Source: Acanthaster planci
Lineage: Eukaryota > Echinodermata > Asteroidea > Valvatida > Acanthasteridae
Direction of reading: 5' to 3'
DNA length: 64,000 bases
Assembly: GCF_001949145.1 (NCBI RefSeq)
Contig: NW_019091382.1
Span: 466,012-530,011 of the forward strand
The stretch's first letter is position 1; each line of letters opens with the position of its first letter. Shown here one piece after another: positions 37,376-47,984 of this stretch. The position numbers and the translations under genes are program-made. The notes under the pieces were generated by a model. That model ran no database searches. It had not been told where the DNA came from and saw only the letters and a list, made by a program, of their open reading frames with translations.

Positions 37376-39265
37376 GGTGAATTTCAGGTGGGCCTAAATT
37401 GCCGTGTGGACACAGACAAGCAAGGGAAAACGGGCCAAAACTAGGTGGGAAAAAGCTATAGAAGGGAAATTCGCCAGAATCTACACAATATTAAGGCTAG
37501 TGCAGATCCTCTTTGTATCAGCAATAGGAAAATTAATACACTTCAGATAATGCACCTTTTTGCATGACTTCGGCTTTAACTCAAAATGTATCCTCCTTTG
37601 CACTCTTGCTTTAGTAAATTTGTTGAGCAAATCATCCTTAGCGAAGAATGGCTAAGGCCTTTATTTGGGCTCCGTAGATGCGACAACTGCGGAATCGTTA
37701 ATTCACGTGCCAATGTCATAGTAATCTCTTGTGAGGAGTAACTCATATCTACTGAATTCATCTATTGTCCTCGTTTTAATTGTTATTCGCTGACTTTCCA
37801 CCCTTCATTACGGAATGTAGTGCAACTAAAAATCAACTTGGTCAAACTTAAATACGATTTGACTGGTCATTTTTATTTTTCTTTCACCGCGATCCTGTTG
37901 AATTTTAAAACTTAGAGCTTGTGAATAAGTATTTTTGACTTTTGCTTTGAAAACATAGATCTTACATTTACGTATTTAAGTATTCTAATATTGATCAGTA
38001 CTGTCAATTAATGTCTTAGATTTAATGGTCTCGCACTCAGTGCCCTCTCAGACTGTTCTTTGGCAAGCTTTCCCCCCTAGGGCGCCCTCAAGAGAATAAC
38101 TAATTTCAGTAATCAAGCGAACATATTCTCAGAAACGAGATTTAACCGATTTTTCACCCATTTCAAAGAAGTCTGTCAATGAGTCAGCACACCTCTTCAA
38201 ACGAAATAGAAAATCAGTAAATAGAAGCGTATTCCCGAAGCTTATGTAGTTAATCTGAACGACTTTACTTCTTACCGACACCAGTGGGCCTTACTTCAAA
38301 GGTTCAGGTTCCAGACTATTTCACATGTAGAACATAGCCCGAACATAGTCGCCAAACTGACGCAAGTGATTAACACTGATGTTTGTACTATTTTGTTTTA
38401 GTCAGTGTCAAGAATTTTTGGCTTATGTCATGAGTCCAAAATAAGAACCATATATTTCATCCTGCAGCAAATTAGCACGAGAAAATTTACCAAACTGTTA
38501 CATCTTTCTTAGGGTCGGTTGCACCTCCGTTTGTTTGTGCACTGTAAACAACTAAAACTGTTGTTAGTTTAAAAGAACCATCTTCGCAGTTAGAAGTGTT
38601 ATACATGTAAGTAAGGCCGCTGCAGATTTGAACAATATTGGTTGGAATTATTCGTAATCATTGATTTGTCCGTGTCTTCAATTAAACTGGAATTATATGA
38701 TGTGAATAATTTTTCGAGTTCAAAATTTTACTTGTGTAAAAAGGCCAAACTGATAATAGACGAAGGGGTGTGTTTGTAAAACTATAGAACAAATGGCGAT
38801 AATAAATATGGATTGAGTCATACAGGAAAAGCAAGGCCTATTATGTGCTGCAGAGTTGTTGAGATGTTTAATTTTTTCTATTCTCAAAAGAGAGCATCAT
38901 CTTCTAAGCAATGACAACAAAAGGAAAAGTGCAACAACGGCGGGAGGAAACGTATTCAGCCACAATACAGTTCGTTACTGTGAAGTTTTCGTAACTGAAA
39001 CCGTGCCCAGTATGGCATCAGAACCATTGGGACTGCGGAGCGTATTAGTGGACGCTGTTGTTTAGTCAATCGCGCGTGTTCGATGCAGTTAATGACGAGC
39101 AGAACAGCAGCTTCAATTCACCAATGATAATTAACAGCAGTAACACCGGTACCACAGCAACTTCTTTCATTATTCCAGGTTTGTAAAGCTAGGGTATATT
39201 GGCTTTCAGCTTGAGAATGATGAAACATCGCAGTTAGTCTACAGCAGAATTGTTTTAAGTTAAGT

Positions 39266-39337
39266 TTAAAAAAAAAGAACCGGAAAGCTTGAAACCCAAA
39301 ATAGTCAGGCCCCACCCCATTTAACAGGTTATAATTA
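39266..39337 (+). repeat. Short dispersed repeat, copy 2
   Basis: AGCTTGAAACCCAAAATAGT then CACCCCATTTAACAG match the segment at 29360-29432 with a few substitutions. Unclassified. Confidence 0.5.
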
Positions 39338-40258
39338 AACAAAATAAATTCTGGCATCATGGCTTCGCCGCGATTACGGTCTCTAGTTAATCATGATTTC
39401 TGTACGTGCCCATTGCAAATATACGCATGCACTAAACGCTAACCTCGGACCAAGAACATGCTTCAAGAAGAACATGGAGAGAAACATCCAAAGATTAGGT
39501 GGGAGCTGGGGTTAAAAAAAAAAGCCCCAATAAAAAGTAGACAATCGATAAAGACCGTCAATACAGGTGACCAAAAATCAAAGTCTGGAACTCTCAAAGG
39601 TGTGGCCAGGGCCGGACTCCGTAGGCTGTTGGCATCCGTTATCACGGGTAGCCTCCCAACGGTGCCGCACAAGGTACCAGGAACAGTCTTATAACGCTGG
39701 TTAACCATGGAGCTGGTGTCGCATTCCTTGTCCAAGCTACTATACCGACCTAATATAGTATGAAGCTTTCACAAAATCAACAGATACGTCAAAAGTTAAT
39801 AAATCTGTGTAAATCTACCTGTGGTTGTCGACCGTGCGTATGGCATTAAAATAAAAAAGTTCCTATAGGCCTATCCATCACAGACTGGTTAAGACAGATG
39901 GTTCACTAATGCTTCTAGGGTGAGTTTTCCCTCGCAAATATGAACACGGCTAGTCAAAAAAGCCCCTTCGCCATGTTGAAAAATGATTCCTACATTTTTA
40001 TTGCAATATAGGGCGAATTCAGCCTGGGACGGTCCTGTTTCACCACTCCAGGCCTTGGAACTTGGGACCCCTCATTTTTACGAACCCTCCAGTGTATCGC
40101 TCATATACAAATTGTGATTTGATCGGCGCGTTGCAATTTTAGGCCCCAGGACTGCTTAAAACTACTAATCCACCCCTCATCATACCAGGGTAGCCAACTG
40201 CCACATTACGTTGTGCTTTTACAGTTGTAACTGCAGGCTATTGCGTGTAGACACAAAT

Positions 40259-40266
40259 TGACGTCA
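40259..40266. promoter_or_regulatory. Perfect TGACGTCA downstream of the gene
   Basis: Exact CREB/ATF palindrome about 3 kb past the somatostatin-type poly(A) signal. It is the last such site found by eye in the window. Confidence 0.3.
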
Positions 40267-40640
40267 GGTGAGAAAAGGCACTGAATTTCCGGGGCTTTTG
40301 TGACAAAAGGTAAGCCTACTGGCTCTATCTCCAGCATGTTGGATCCCCTGTTAACTCTGCGCGACAACGTGGCGACAGAAGGTGGCCCAGCGGGCAGAAG
40401 TTAAGCCACAGTTATTAAACAACACAAATCTCTTTGCACTGTCGACAGATCTACCGTGGGAAATGGAGGGTCTGCACCCGCCCCTGCCGAGCACCAAAAA
40501 TAGGAAATTAAAAGGACAAATAATAACTGACGCCAGTAAATCTCGGTTGACACCCCTTGAGTACCTGGGCGGCAGATAGGTTTCCAGAGTCTTCACCCTC
40601 TTCCCCTTGCATTATTCTATCTCTACGAACGTTTTCCCGT

Positions 40641-41092
40641 TAGGGTTATGCCGAATAACTGAATATTCGATCGATTATCGAATAATTGAATGCTATTTTC
40701 CGATTTTGAATATTCGAATGAAAAATTCATGAAAAAGATGGGAAAATTTTCTTTTGTTTTAAATGAGAAAAATTACACCGTGGAGGCTTGTATCAAGCAG
40801 ATTCAAATGAAAAGCGACAGAAATCTTACGATTCAAAACGTAAACTATTCATTAAACAATTTAAAAGGATAGAAATTTTCAACAGGGCAAGAATTCTTGT
40901 TCATCTCTTTAATCTTGCTAAATCATGGCTGGAGATACTCCTAGATGTGAGAAGATATTATACTGATTATAATGTGCAAGTGTGTGTGTTATTACAACTG
41001 ATTTTGTATATGGTTTGTTCATCAACAATCTGCAGGTGGGTACGACCAAATATTCGATCAAATTGAATATTATTCGAATTGACTCAGCCTTA
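40641..41092 (+). mobile_element. hAT-like non-autonomous element family B, copy 1
   Basis: This 452-bp element begins TAGGGTTATGCCGAATAACT and ends GACTCAGCCTTA, with imperfect inverted termini (TAGGG against TAAGG on the opposite strand). Eight-base flanks TTTCCCGT and TGTCCCAT match at 6 of 8 positions, consistent with an old hAT target duplication. The whole element matches 61038-61499 in the opposite orientation, including words such as CTAGATGTGAGA and AATCTGCAGG. No transposase frame. Confidence 0.75.
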
Positions 41093-41340
41093 TGTCCCAT
41101 GACACTGTTTAATGATGCTCGTATACATAACCACACAATCTTTTTTTTAATGCCTTGAAAACCGCCCCCTTGCCTCGCCTTTGGGCCCGACCGTCTCCTT
41201 CTTGTCTTAGTGCTGGCATGCAAGCCTGTCTTGAAATAGTCTGTTCCGAAAGTAATAAATGGTATTTACACCCGTTTTGTGCGCCTACACGAATGAGCGG
41301 CCGGCAGGCTGAGGCTCACTGATCTCTATACTAGCTTAAG

Positions 41341-41583
41341 GGCCGTTTTCCAATAATCAATTTCGTCTCCGACGCAGGCTTCGTCCCCGGAACTAATCCC
41401 CGATGGTGGACCTGAAGCATTTAAATCAAATTGGATAACTGTAAGTTTTTGCTCTCTTGCATCTTAAATGATGTTTTGTGGCACTGTTAGACTAATTAGT
41501 GCGCTTACAGCTTCAAAGTCAGGTAGTAAATAAAAACAGTTGAAGCCTCAGACACGTAGCCGAATTGAGTATTGGAAAACGGC
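41341..41583 (+). mobile_element. Fold-back MITE family A, copy 2
   Basis: This 243-bp copy begins GGCCGTTTTCCAATAATC and ends GAGTATTGGAAAACGGC. The interior, including GAAGCATTTAAATCAAATTG and ACTAATTAGTGCGCTTACAG, matches the copy at 15359 almost base for base. It lies 249 bp to the right of the family B hAT-like element. Confidence 0.85.
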
Positions 41584-41744
41584 TCGGGTTTGGAAGAGAA
41601 AGTCAATAGCGTGGTGCTTATGTATGGCACATTCTGTCATGAGAAAGCATGATAACGCGTCAAGGTATGAGACAGCCCTTTTCCACTGGTTTCCGTAATG
41701 CCATATCCTTTTAATAACACAGAGTTCATTGTACCAGCGACTTT

Positions 41745-41812
41745 ATCGTCTGCTCGCGCGCCGGTACGTTACCGTCTTTTTAGCACAAAGGACAGAGCAA
41801 GCAAGAGGTAGG
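41745..41812 (+). promoter_or_regulatory. Candidate LIG3 upstream promoter or non-coding exon
   Basis: A CpG-rich stretch (CGTCTGCTCGCGCGCCGG, then CGTTACCGTC) ends near AGCAAGAG before GTAGGC, which could serve as a splice donor. It is followed within 400 bp by the onset of TACATG repeats. An alternative candidate is the CpG cluster at 46760-46925. Speculative without transcript data. Confidence 0.2.
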
Positions 41813-42189
41813 CGATATTGAACTTTGAGGCTTTTTTTCATAGAACGGCGCTTCTGGGGAAAATTTTTCATATTATCTAATTATTTGTAAATTAAACAGT
41901 GTGAAAACCTGGGTTGATGTATTTTTGTACACTGATAATTAATTGTGTGACATGCGAGTTTCAGTTCAACGCTTATACTACAAGCAGGCGAGGCGTGCAC
42001 TGTGTGCATATGTCAACATTTGTGTGGAGAACGCGTAGTTCGTGTCAGTATCAAGATTTAGCATGTGACCATTTAATTGATTTTGTCAATGCAAAAAAAA
42101 ATCACTATTTATGGTGCTTTTGTCCCAGATGGGCAAAGCATCTTCAGAACTGTTTTGCGTTTTTTGAAGTACTGGTGTAATTATGGCAT

Positions 42190-42228
42190 GAACTACATGT
42201 AGGCCTAGCATACATGTACATGTAGTTC
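42190..42228. repeat. TACATGTA inverted repeat
   Basis: GAACTACATGTA (42190-42201) and TACATGTAGTTC (42217-42228) are exact reverse complements separated by 15 bases. This is the first dense TACATG cluster met when reading from the left. Confidence 0.7.
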
Positions 42229-43605
42229 AGTAATACGTACACACAGTCTGTCAGCAGTGTATGAATCATCCACTCTTGGTCTTGTCATGGCTTGTCTTGT
42301 AGTTTTGTTCCTGTACGTGGAGGCCTACAAAGACGTGTACACATAGTTCAATATTCATGTGTTGGGGGTACTGTTGTGATACAAACGACTCAAGGAGCTG
42401 TACAGTAGTCCCCGTGGCACTCCAAAACTGTTTTTCAGTAGGCCTATAATGGGTAACTTGAATCATTTCATGATGTGAATTGCAAGGGGATTTCAGCTGC
42501 CAGTAGAAATGCCTAGCTTGCAGTTTCTAGCATACAAGTTCTGACCTGCATTCATATCGATTACAGTTGTGACAAAAATAGGCAAGCATTTTTTGACGAG
42601 TTATAAAGTGTCTTGCACTGGGGTACGGTGTACATTGTGACTGTTAGTACAGAGTATCGTACATATACATGTATGTAAAAATTTGTGACTAGCTTCAAGA
42701 TCCTTGCGAGTCTCACCTTCCCAAGTCATAGAAAAAAATGTAAGTAAATTTTAATGCTGCTTGTAGAATGTTGCATCTTGCCACCTGCACTCATACACAG
42801 AACAGAATTTTAATGAGAGTCCCCCCAGATCAAATGGCTGTTTCAAGGGCCACTCATAAGGCAAGGGCTGCTCAAAGAGGGAAAGAAAATATTGTAAGCG
42901 CATAGAACAATAAAAGAACTTTGTTTGGCAGAGGAAACTTGCTTGGGTATCCATTCATGTCAGGCCAAGAAAAAAAAAGGAATTTCTCCTTTGGGTGTTT
43001 GAAGAATGGAGGAGGTACAGTAGCCTTGCTTTTGACAGTGTTTGGCATGTTTGGGGGGATTTTTCCAAGATGTTGGTTTGATCTTTGGCTGCTTCTGATG
43101 GTACATGTACTTTTGTTTCTAAAGTAACACAGCTTTCACCCCATCAACCAGATTCTGACATGTACTTCATTTTAGCCGCCATATCACGCGCATGTACCCG
43201 AATTTTAGAGAAACAAATATATTGTAAAGTCAAAATTCTATTTATTGTACATCATGTACGAAAGCTGGATTTGTCGAGAACATGTAAAATTTGCACCACC
43301 CATCAGTTTACATTTTCATCAGAGTTTTTTTTTGCTTTGAATGTGAGGGCATTTTCTCTGCCCTACAATCTGATCGTTAATCTTCATATTCCTGGCTCCT
43401 CCAAAAGTTTGGTGATTACCACAAATTTCCACCACATAGGTTATATACAGGTACAGTATTTACATGTATTGTAGTTGGCCAGTGGATGGACGCAGTCTAA
43501 AATAGTCATAATTACTAAACGGTGTCATGCAAACAAAAATGTTTGTTTCAGTTGATTCCTTTGCCAATTTCCTTCCTATTTTCACAGACTTTCACTTAGA
43601 GCACA

Positions 43606-43662
43606 TACATGTACATGTACAGGGTCGGTCTCCCACATGTACATGTACAGGTACATGTACAT
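43606..43662. repeat. TACATG repeat cluster
   Basis: Interrupted run of TACATG and TACAGG hexamers over about 57 bp. It is one of many such clusters to the right of 42.2 kb. Confidence 0.8.
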
Positions 43663-44769
43663 CAGCATGTTGGATAGAGGACCTCAAACTATGAAATCGT
43701 GCTAATTTGCTTGTGAGGACCCCACCAAAAATCAATGTTGAGCCCGCGGATGTTTTTCTCGGTCTTGGTACGGGGGGAAAGTTTGCAACTGGGTTGTCAA
43801 GGGAAGGAGGTTGTGAATGTTGTACGGTATTTGACCTTGCAGCAGGAGAGTGTACATACTTGTACCACTGTGTTTATGTACTGGTAGATGTCACAGGCTA
43901 CATGCACCTGTAGAATCTTTTGAGGCGGTTCTGAAATATTCATGCCGCTCAGAAACACTTGGGAGCGTTCACATTGCTTACCCCTCACCTTATCTTCCTT
44001 CACTGTACACAACCTTCAGTCATTTCTGATAGATTTTTCCTGGAGGACTATCCGGGCACCACTCCGGCATAGGAGCTGGAAAAGATTTCCCCTTCCTCTA
44101 GCAGCAGGTGGAGGAAGTGGCTTTAGCCTCCCCCACACACACACATACCCTGGGGGATGTTGTTGGGTTGACAAGCTGTAACAATGACGGACATTTCTTC
44201 ACCTGAGCCCGTACCACCTTGGGGCTGTAGAAGTTGTCTCTAGGTGTACCGGTTGATAATTTCCTGTGCATTGGATGGTGAGCACCACAAGCAACAGTAA
44301 GAAATTTTGTATAAAATGCAGCAAGAATCGTCTCTAGTGACTACACATGTAGGTATTTTTATACTTCGGAAGTCCAGGTGGCCTGTATGACCTCAGTGCA
44401 TACTGCGGGCAGTTTTGCTCAAACCAATAAAAATGTCAACATTGTCATATTGAAATTGTTGGCCTTGCATTTGTTTGTTTTTTTTATTTTTTAAGTAGAT
44501 GTTAAATTTAAACATCGACTTCTCAAATCTTCTCATGTAGCAGTGTGCTTTATTGCTCATGTACGAATATACTGTACATGTATTCTGCTGTTACATGTAG
44601 ACTCTCCAAAATTTTTAAGAAAATGCAGTGACATAATGTTGTCATTCAACCACCAAAAGTTTTATTCCCAAAGATTTCAGCAAAGTTAAGAGGACTTTTA
44701 CATGGAAAAACTGTTTGGCAGTGTTGTATTTGAGTTCACCGCACCCGAGACCGAGTCCTTGCATCCGAG

Positions 44770-44995
44770 CAGTGTTGAAGTCAAGACCACTTAAGACATT
44801 CACAAGACCAGCACAAGACCAACATAAGACCTCCAGTCTGAATTCAAGCCACAAGCTATTCAAATGAACTGCAACAAAAACATGCCTTTGTCATTGTTCA
44901 CCCTGTTACTTGTGACTAGTCATGTGAATGGTCATGTATCTGGTCATGTGTCTGGTCTTGTGTCTGGTCTTCTGATGGTCTTGACTACAACACTG
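44770..44995 (+). mobile_element. Nested hAT-like element with CAAGACC subrepeats
   Basis: It begins CAGTGTTGAAGTCAAGACC and ends GGTCTTGACTACAACACTG, inverted at 18 of 19 positions. Inside each end, the roughly 12-bp word ACAAGACCA (left) or CTGGTCTTGTGT (right) is iterated in mirrored orientation. The flanking octamers CATCCGAG (44762-44769) and CTTCTGAG (44996-45003) match at 6 of 8 positions. The longer word GAGTCCTTGCATCCGAG lies on both sides because the host array is itself repeated. Confidence 0.65.
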
Positions 44996-45000
44996 CTTCT

Positions 45001-45060
45001 GAGTCCTTGCATCCGAGTCCGAGTCCTTGCATCTGAGTCCGAGTCCTTGCATCTGAGTCT
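45001..45060 (+). repeat. 20-bp minisatellite, three units
   Basis: Three consecutive 20-base units of the form GAGTCCTTGCATCYGAGTCY, continuing as degenerate GAGTCC words to about 45120. Related words reappear at 45945-46075. Both blocks belong to the hAT-like element 44719-46082. Confidence 0.8.
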
Positions 45061-46289
45061 GAGTCCATTCAGCTCCGAGTCCCAGTCAAGTCGGAGTCCT
45101 CAAAGTCTGAGTTGGAGTCCTTCAAATTACATGTAAATCTACAACTGTACATGTATGCTTTTCACGTGTACAATAGATTATTGTCAATAATGCACAGGTG
45201 CCCAGTCAAAAACCACATCTCATCACAGGGTATTGGACGTGGTGACTCAAGTCCACTCACAGACATGCATGTATTAATGCATAGACGATCAGTCTCGCGT
45301 GTTTAACGATGATTTTGAAAAGTATTGGCAAACAATGGGTGAAACAGTGGATGACGGCTTGTTCAATGTGCATTACGCGCAACGCACTTACAGTGCCTGC
45401 ATTTGTTTACATGTGTTCCCAAAATTCAACGTAAAGGTATGTTCACTTTTTTGCTTTTGTCGGCCTTCTGTTATCTCTTCTTTTCAAGTGTTGCAACCGC
45501 ATTGTTTCAAATCTACATATTGGCTTGATTAAGTAAATAAGGATTTTTTTTTACAATCCAAAAAATATAACATTTGAAGACTGGAATTCTTTAACTGTGC
45601 TTAAAGTCCCTATACCGAGGGGTGAATTTGCCCCTAGTTTTGATTTTAGTAGGGTGCCGCGCAGATCACGAAATGTTCATGTGGTTTTGAATGCAGTTTG
45701 GTGGTCTATGCCTTTCTGTGGGTCCATAGCATGTCAAGAATGCATGTCTCTACATCAGTGAATTATAGAGAGTGATGGACAAGCTCTGAACCCACTATTC
45801 AAGGTAAAACCATATGGGGAAATCATATCTGAATATCTCTGAGTCAAGGTAAAGTGATGCATCGGGTTTATTTCGGTACATATTTGTAATACATCACATC
45901 ATAGGGATTGATCTGTCAAAAAAATTCAGTTCTTGCCGGACTCATGCTGGACTTGGACTGAGTCCTTCGAGTCTTTACATCTGAGTCTGAGACCGCGTCC
46001 AGAAGGGCCATGTCCGAGTCCATAAAAAGGTGGATTGAGTCCAGACGTGAGTCTGAGTTGGGATTGGAGTCGTACAACAGTGCTGTTCAGATGAGTAACT
46101 TGAACAGAAACTACAAGTTGTAGAGTATTCTCAAGAACCTCTCACTGATATTATGACAGCCAGTTGGTTACATAGGCTATTATCTCTTTGGCTGTTGCAT
46201 GCTCAGTAGCCAACCCACCACCAGTAACTTGTCAAGTGGACACAATGGAACAAGAGACCTTTAATTAAATCACTGTATACGTGTAGTTG

Positions 46290-46316
46290 TACATGTATGT
46301 ATGTATGTATGTACAC
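46290..46316. repeat. TGTA/TATG microsatellite
   Basis: A run of ATGT/TGTA tetranucleotides (ACATGTATGTATGTATGTAT) of about 27 bp. Confidence 0.75.
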
Positions 46317-46759
46317 TGTACACATTAGATTTTATACATGTGGAATTTTTAAAAGACAGGAAAGAAAGAAATCTCACCATAAAACTGTGTGGGCATTATG
46401 AAAACACAGGCGTGGTACTTTCTTTCGACAAATTTCTCCGGGCTCATGTCACAGATCAGTTCATTCAAAGAATGTCACCTAATCGCTTACAGGCTGCAAC
46501 ACCGAGTACAAGCCAGTGAACCAGTATCAATCGCAGTCAGCAGTCGGCTCATTTACGGGCCATTCTGTTCAAACAGTCGGAGAGGCAGTGTCTCTCTCCT
46601 CTGTCTTTTGTTTGTTAATTTGATTAGCCCAGATACAGTGCGGATCATATGTGCTACCCCATTCATTAAAGTCCCAATCCCCCTTTACTGCTTCGGGCCG
46701 GAAATCTGGCATTGGTATGATCAATTTGTTGGTTTACAGCTAGAAGAGGGGCTTAACAG

Positions 46760-46925
46760 ATCGGCCTGACACGAAGAGTGACCGAATTGGATGCGACGGG
46801 CCAGAAGCGATGCGAAAGTGTCGGCCGGCGGATTGGTGTCGGCTAAATTGGCCAGTTATTAAATTTGAGCACTCGCTGGTCGGCGGGACGCGGACATCTG
46901 ACACAGGAAGGGACAGTCGCAAACT
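46760..46925 (+). promoter_or_regulatory. CpG-rich patch upstream of LIG3, candidate promoter
   Basis: About 165 bp with a visibly raised CpG density and no TACATG repeats, ending with an ETS-like ACAGGAAGG near 46902. It lies some 0.8 kb before the LIG3 start codon. A transcript starting here would have to be spliced to the acceptor at 47600 or run straight through. The alternative candidate is near 41745. Confidence 0.25.
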
Positions 46926-47600
46926 GTTGTTACATGGTGGCATCTGTTGGCTTTGTTGACACCGGTGTGGCATCCACCCGGCACAGATTAGAGATTTGCG
47001 GGAAAAAAAACATGATTTGAATTGTACTTCTGATGACCGATGTCAATGTGGCGACTAAGAGTGCAGAAAGTGCACGGCATAATGTTTTGTAGATTTGTAT
47101 CAGCCTTTTTCTGTTTTTGTCTGCACGATACCTGGTACAAGATTTTTTCCCAGCCGCAATGTTACATGCCCATGTGTGGTACCCGTACCTGTAGATTCAC
47201 ATTGCAGGCAGTACATGTTAACAGCCTTTTGTAGTACATGTACATGTATGTTTGATGATGTATTTGTTTTTCATTATACTCACAAATGGAAACAATATGA
47301 ATACACAATATGAAACAAGTCCAACATTGCAAGACTACGGGTACCCGGTACATGTACATGTATTGTGCTTGTACTTTTTAATCACTTGCTGTTACACGTG
47401 TACATATAACTTACCAGTAAACCTTACCAGAGACATACATGTACATGTACATACATGTATTTTTTGTATACTATACATGTTCCATTATTTTTCGAGTACA
47501 TTGTGTAGATAAAAAAGTTTTGTAGACGAGTAAAAATTGACCCCCCCAAAAATACCAACACCTGATTTTTTCTTTTCTCCAATTTCCCGCTTGGTAACAG

Positions 47601-47698
47601 ACAGAGTGACCTCCAAACTTGTCAAGATCTAACTCCCTACCCCTTCCTCCCTGGAACATTTCAAGCAAGGGGGCCAGTGAAAAACTTCTTGATGCAAG
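47601..47698 (+). other. LIG3: LIG3 5' UTR segment with upstream ATG
   Basis: A pyrimidine-rich tract and CAG ending at 47600 form a plausible splice acceptor, so this UTR may begin at 47601 and be joined to an upstream non-coding exon. An out-of-frame ATG at 47692 overlaps the main start; its context is weak (T at -3, C at +4), whereas the main ATG at 47699 has A at -3 and G at +4. In the LIG3 frame, TGA at 47690-47692 closes the reading frame nine bases before the start. Confidence 0.45.
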
Positions 47699-47984
47699 AT
47701 GGCCGACAACCGGTACTCGGTGGACTATGCCCGACTGGGCACCTCCAAGTGCAAGAAGTGCAAGCAGGGCATCGCTAAGAAGGAGCCCCGCATCGCCAAG
47801 CTGGTGACCAACCCATTCTCCGAGGACGGCGGTGATATGAAGCAGTACCACCATGTCAAGTGCATGTTTGAGGCTCTCCTGCGGGCCCGCCCCACCACCA
47901 AGAAGATTGACGACCCAGAGGATCTTGAAGGGTTTGACGTGATGGAGGAAGAGGACAAGAAGACCATCAAGGAGCTGATTGCAG
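47699..47984 (+). CDS. LIG3: LIG3 coding exon 1: PARP-type zinc finger
   Basis: Residues 1-95 plus one base. It begins MADNRYSVDYARLGTSKCKK, and the zinc ligands are Cys18, Cys21, His52 and Cys55. NPFSEDGGDMK and HHVKCMFEALLRAR are characteristic of the LIG3 nick-sensing finger. It ends GCAG before donor GTAACC (phase 1). The ATG was chosen because it has a strong initiation context and an in-frame TGA lies nine bases upstream. An antisense frame of 186 codons across this exon is a shadow. Confidence 0.93.

Larger units (their letters stand above)
44719..46082 (+). mobile_element. hAT-like non-autonomous element with GAGTCC subterminal arrays
   Basis: The segment begins CAGTGTTGTATTTGAGTTC and ends GGAGTCGTACAACAGTG. 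The ten terminal bases match as inverted repeats at 9 of 10 positions, and CAGTGTTG is a typical hAT terminus. The flanking octamers CTGTTTGG (44711-44718) and CTGTTCAG (46083-46090) agree at 6 of 8 positions and differ only by transitions, as expected for an aged 8-bp target duplication. Both ends carry GAGTCC/GAGTCT-rich arrays, including an exact 20-bp period at 45001-45060. A second hAT-like element is nested at 44770-44995. No transposase frame was seen. Confidence 0.65.
37251..47600. other. Intergenic region between the two genes
   Basis: No additional gene is supported. The region holds a hairpin at 37342-37375, a short repeat at 39266-39337, a CRE at 40259, a hAT-like element at 40641-41092, a MITE at 41341-41583, a nested pair of hAT-like elements at 44719-46082, and CpG-rich patches at about 41745-41775 and 46760-46925 that are candidates for the LIG3 promoter. 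TACATG repeats become frequent from about 42190. The frame at 46389-46769 (plus, 126 codons) shows no recognisable domain. Confidence 0.7.

Noticed and set aside
46389-46769. 126-codon plus-strand frame upstream of LIG3
   Set aside because: No similarity to the vertebrate LIG3 leader or any domain, and no splice path into the LIG3 frame because of the TGA at 47690.
47619-47807. Alternative plus-strand frame across the LIG3 start
   Set aside because: Lacks an ATG at its start and reads the zinc-finger exon out of frame.
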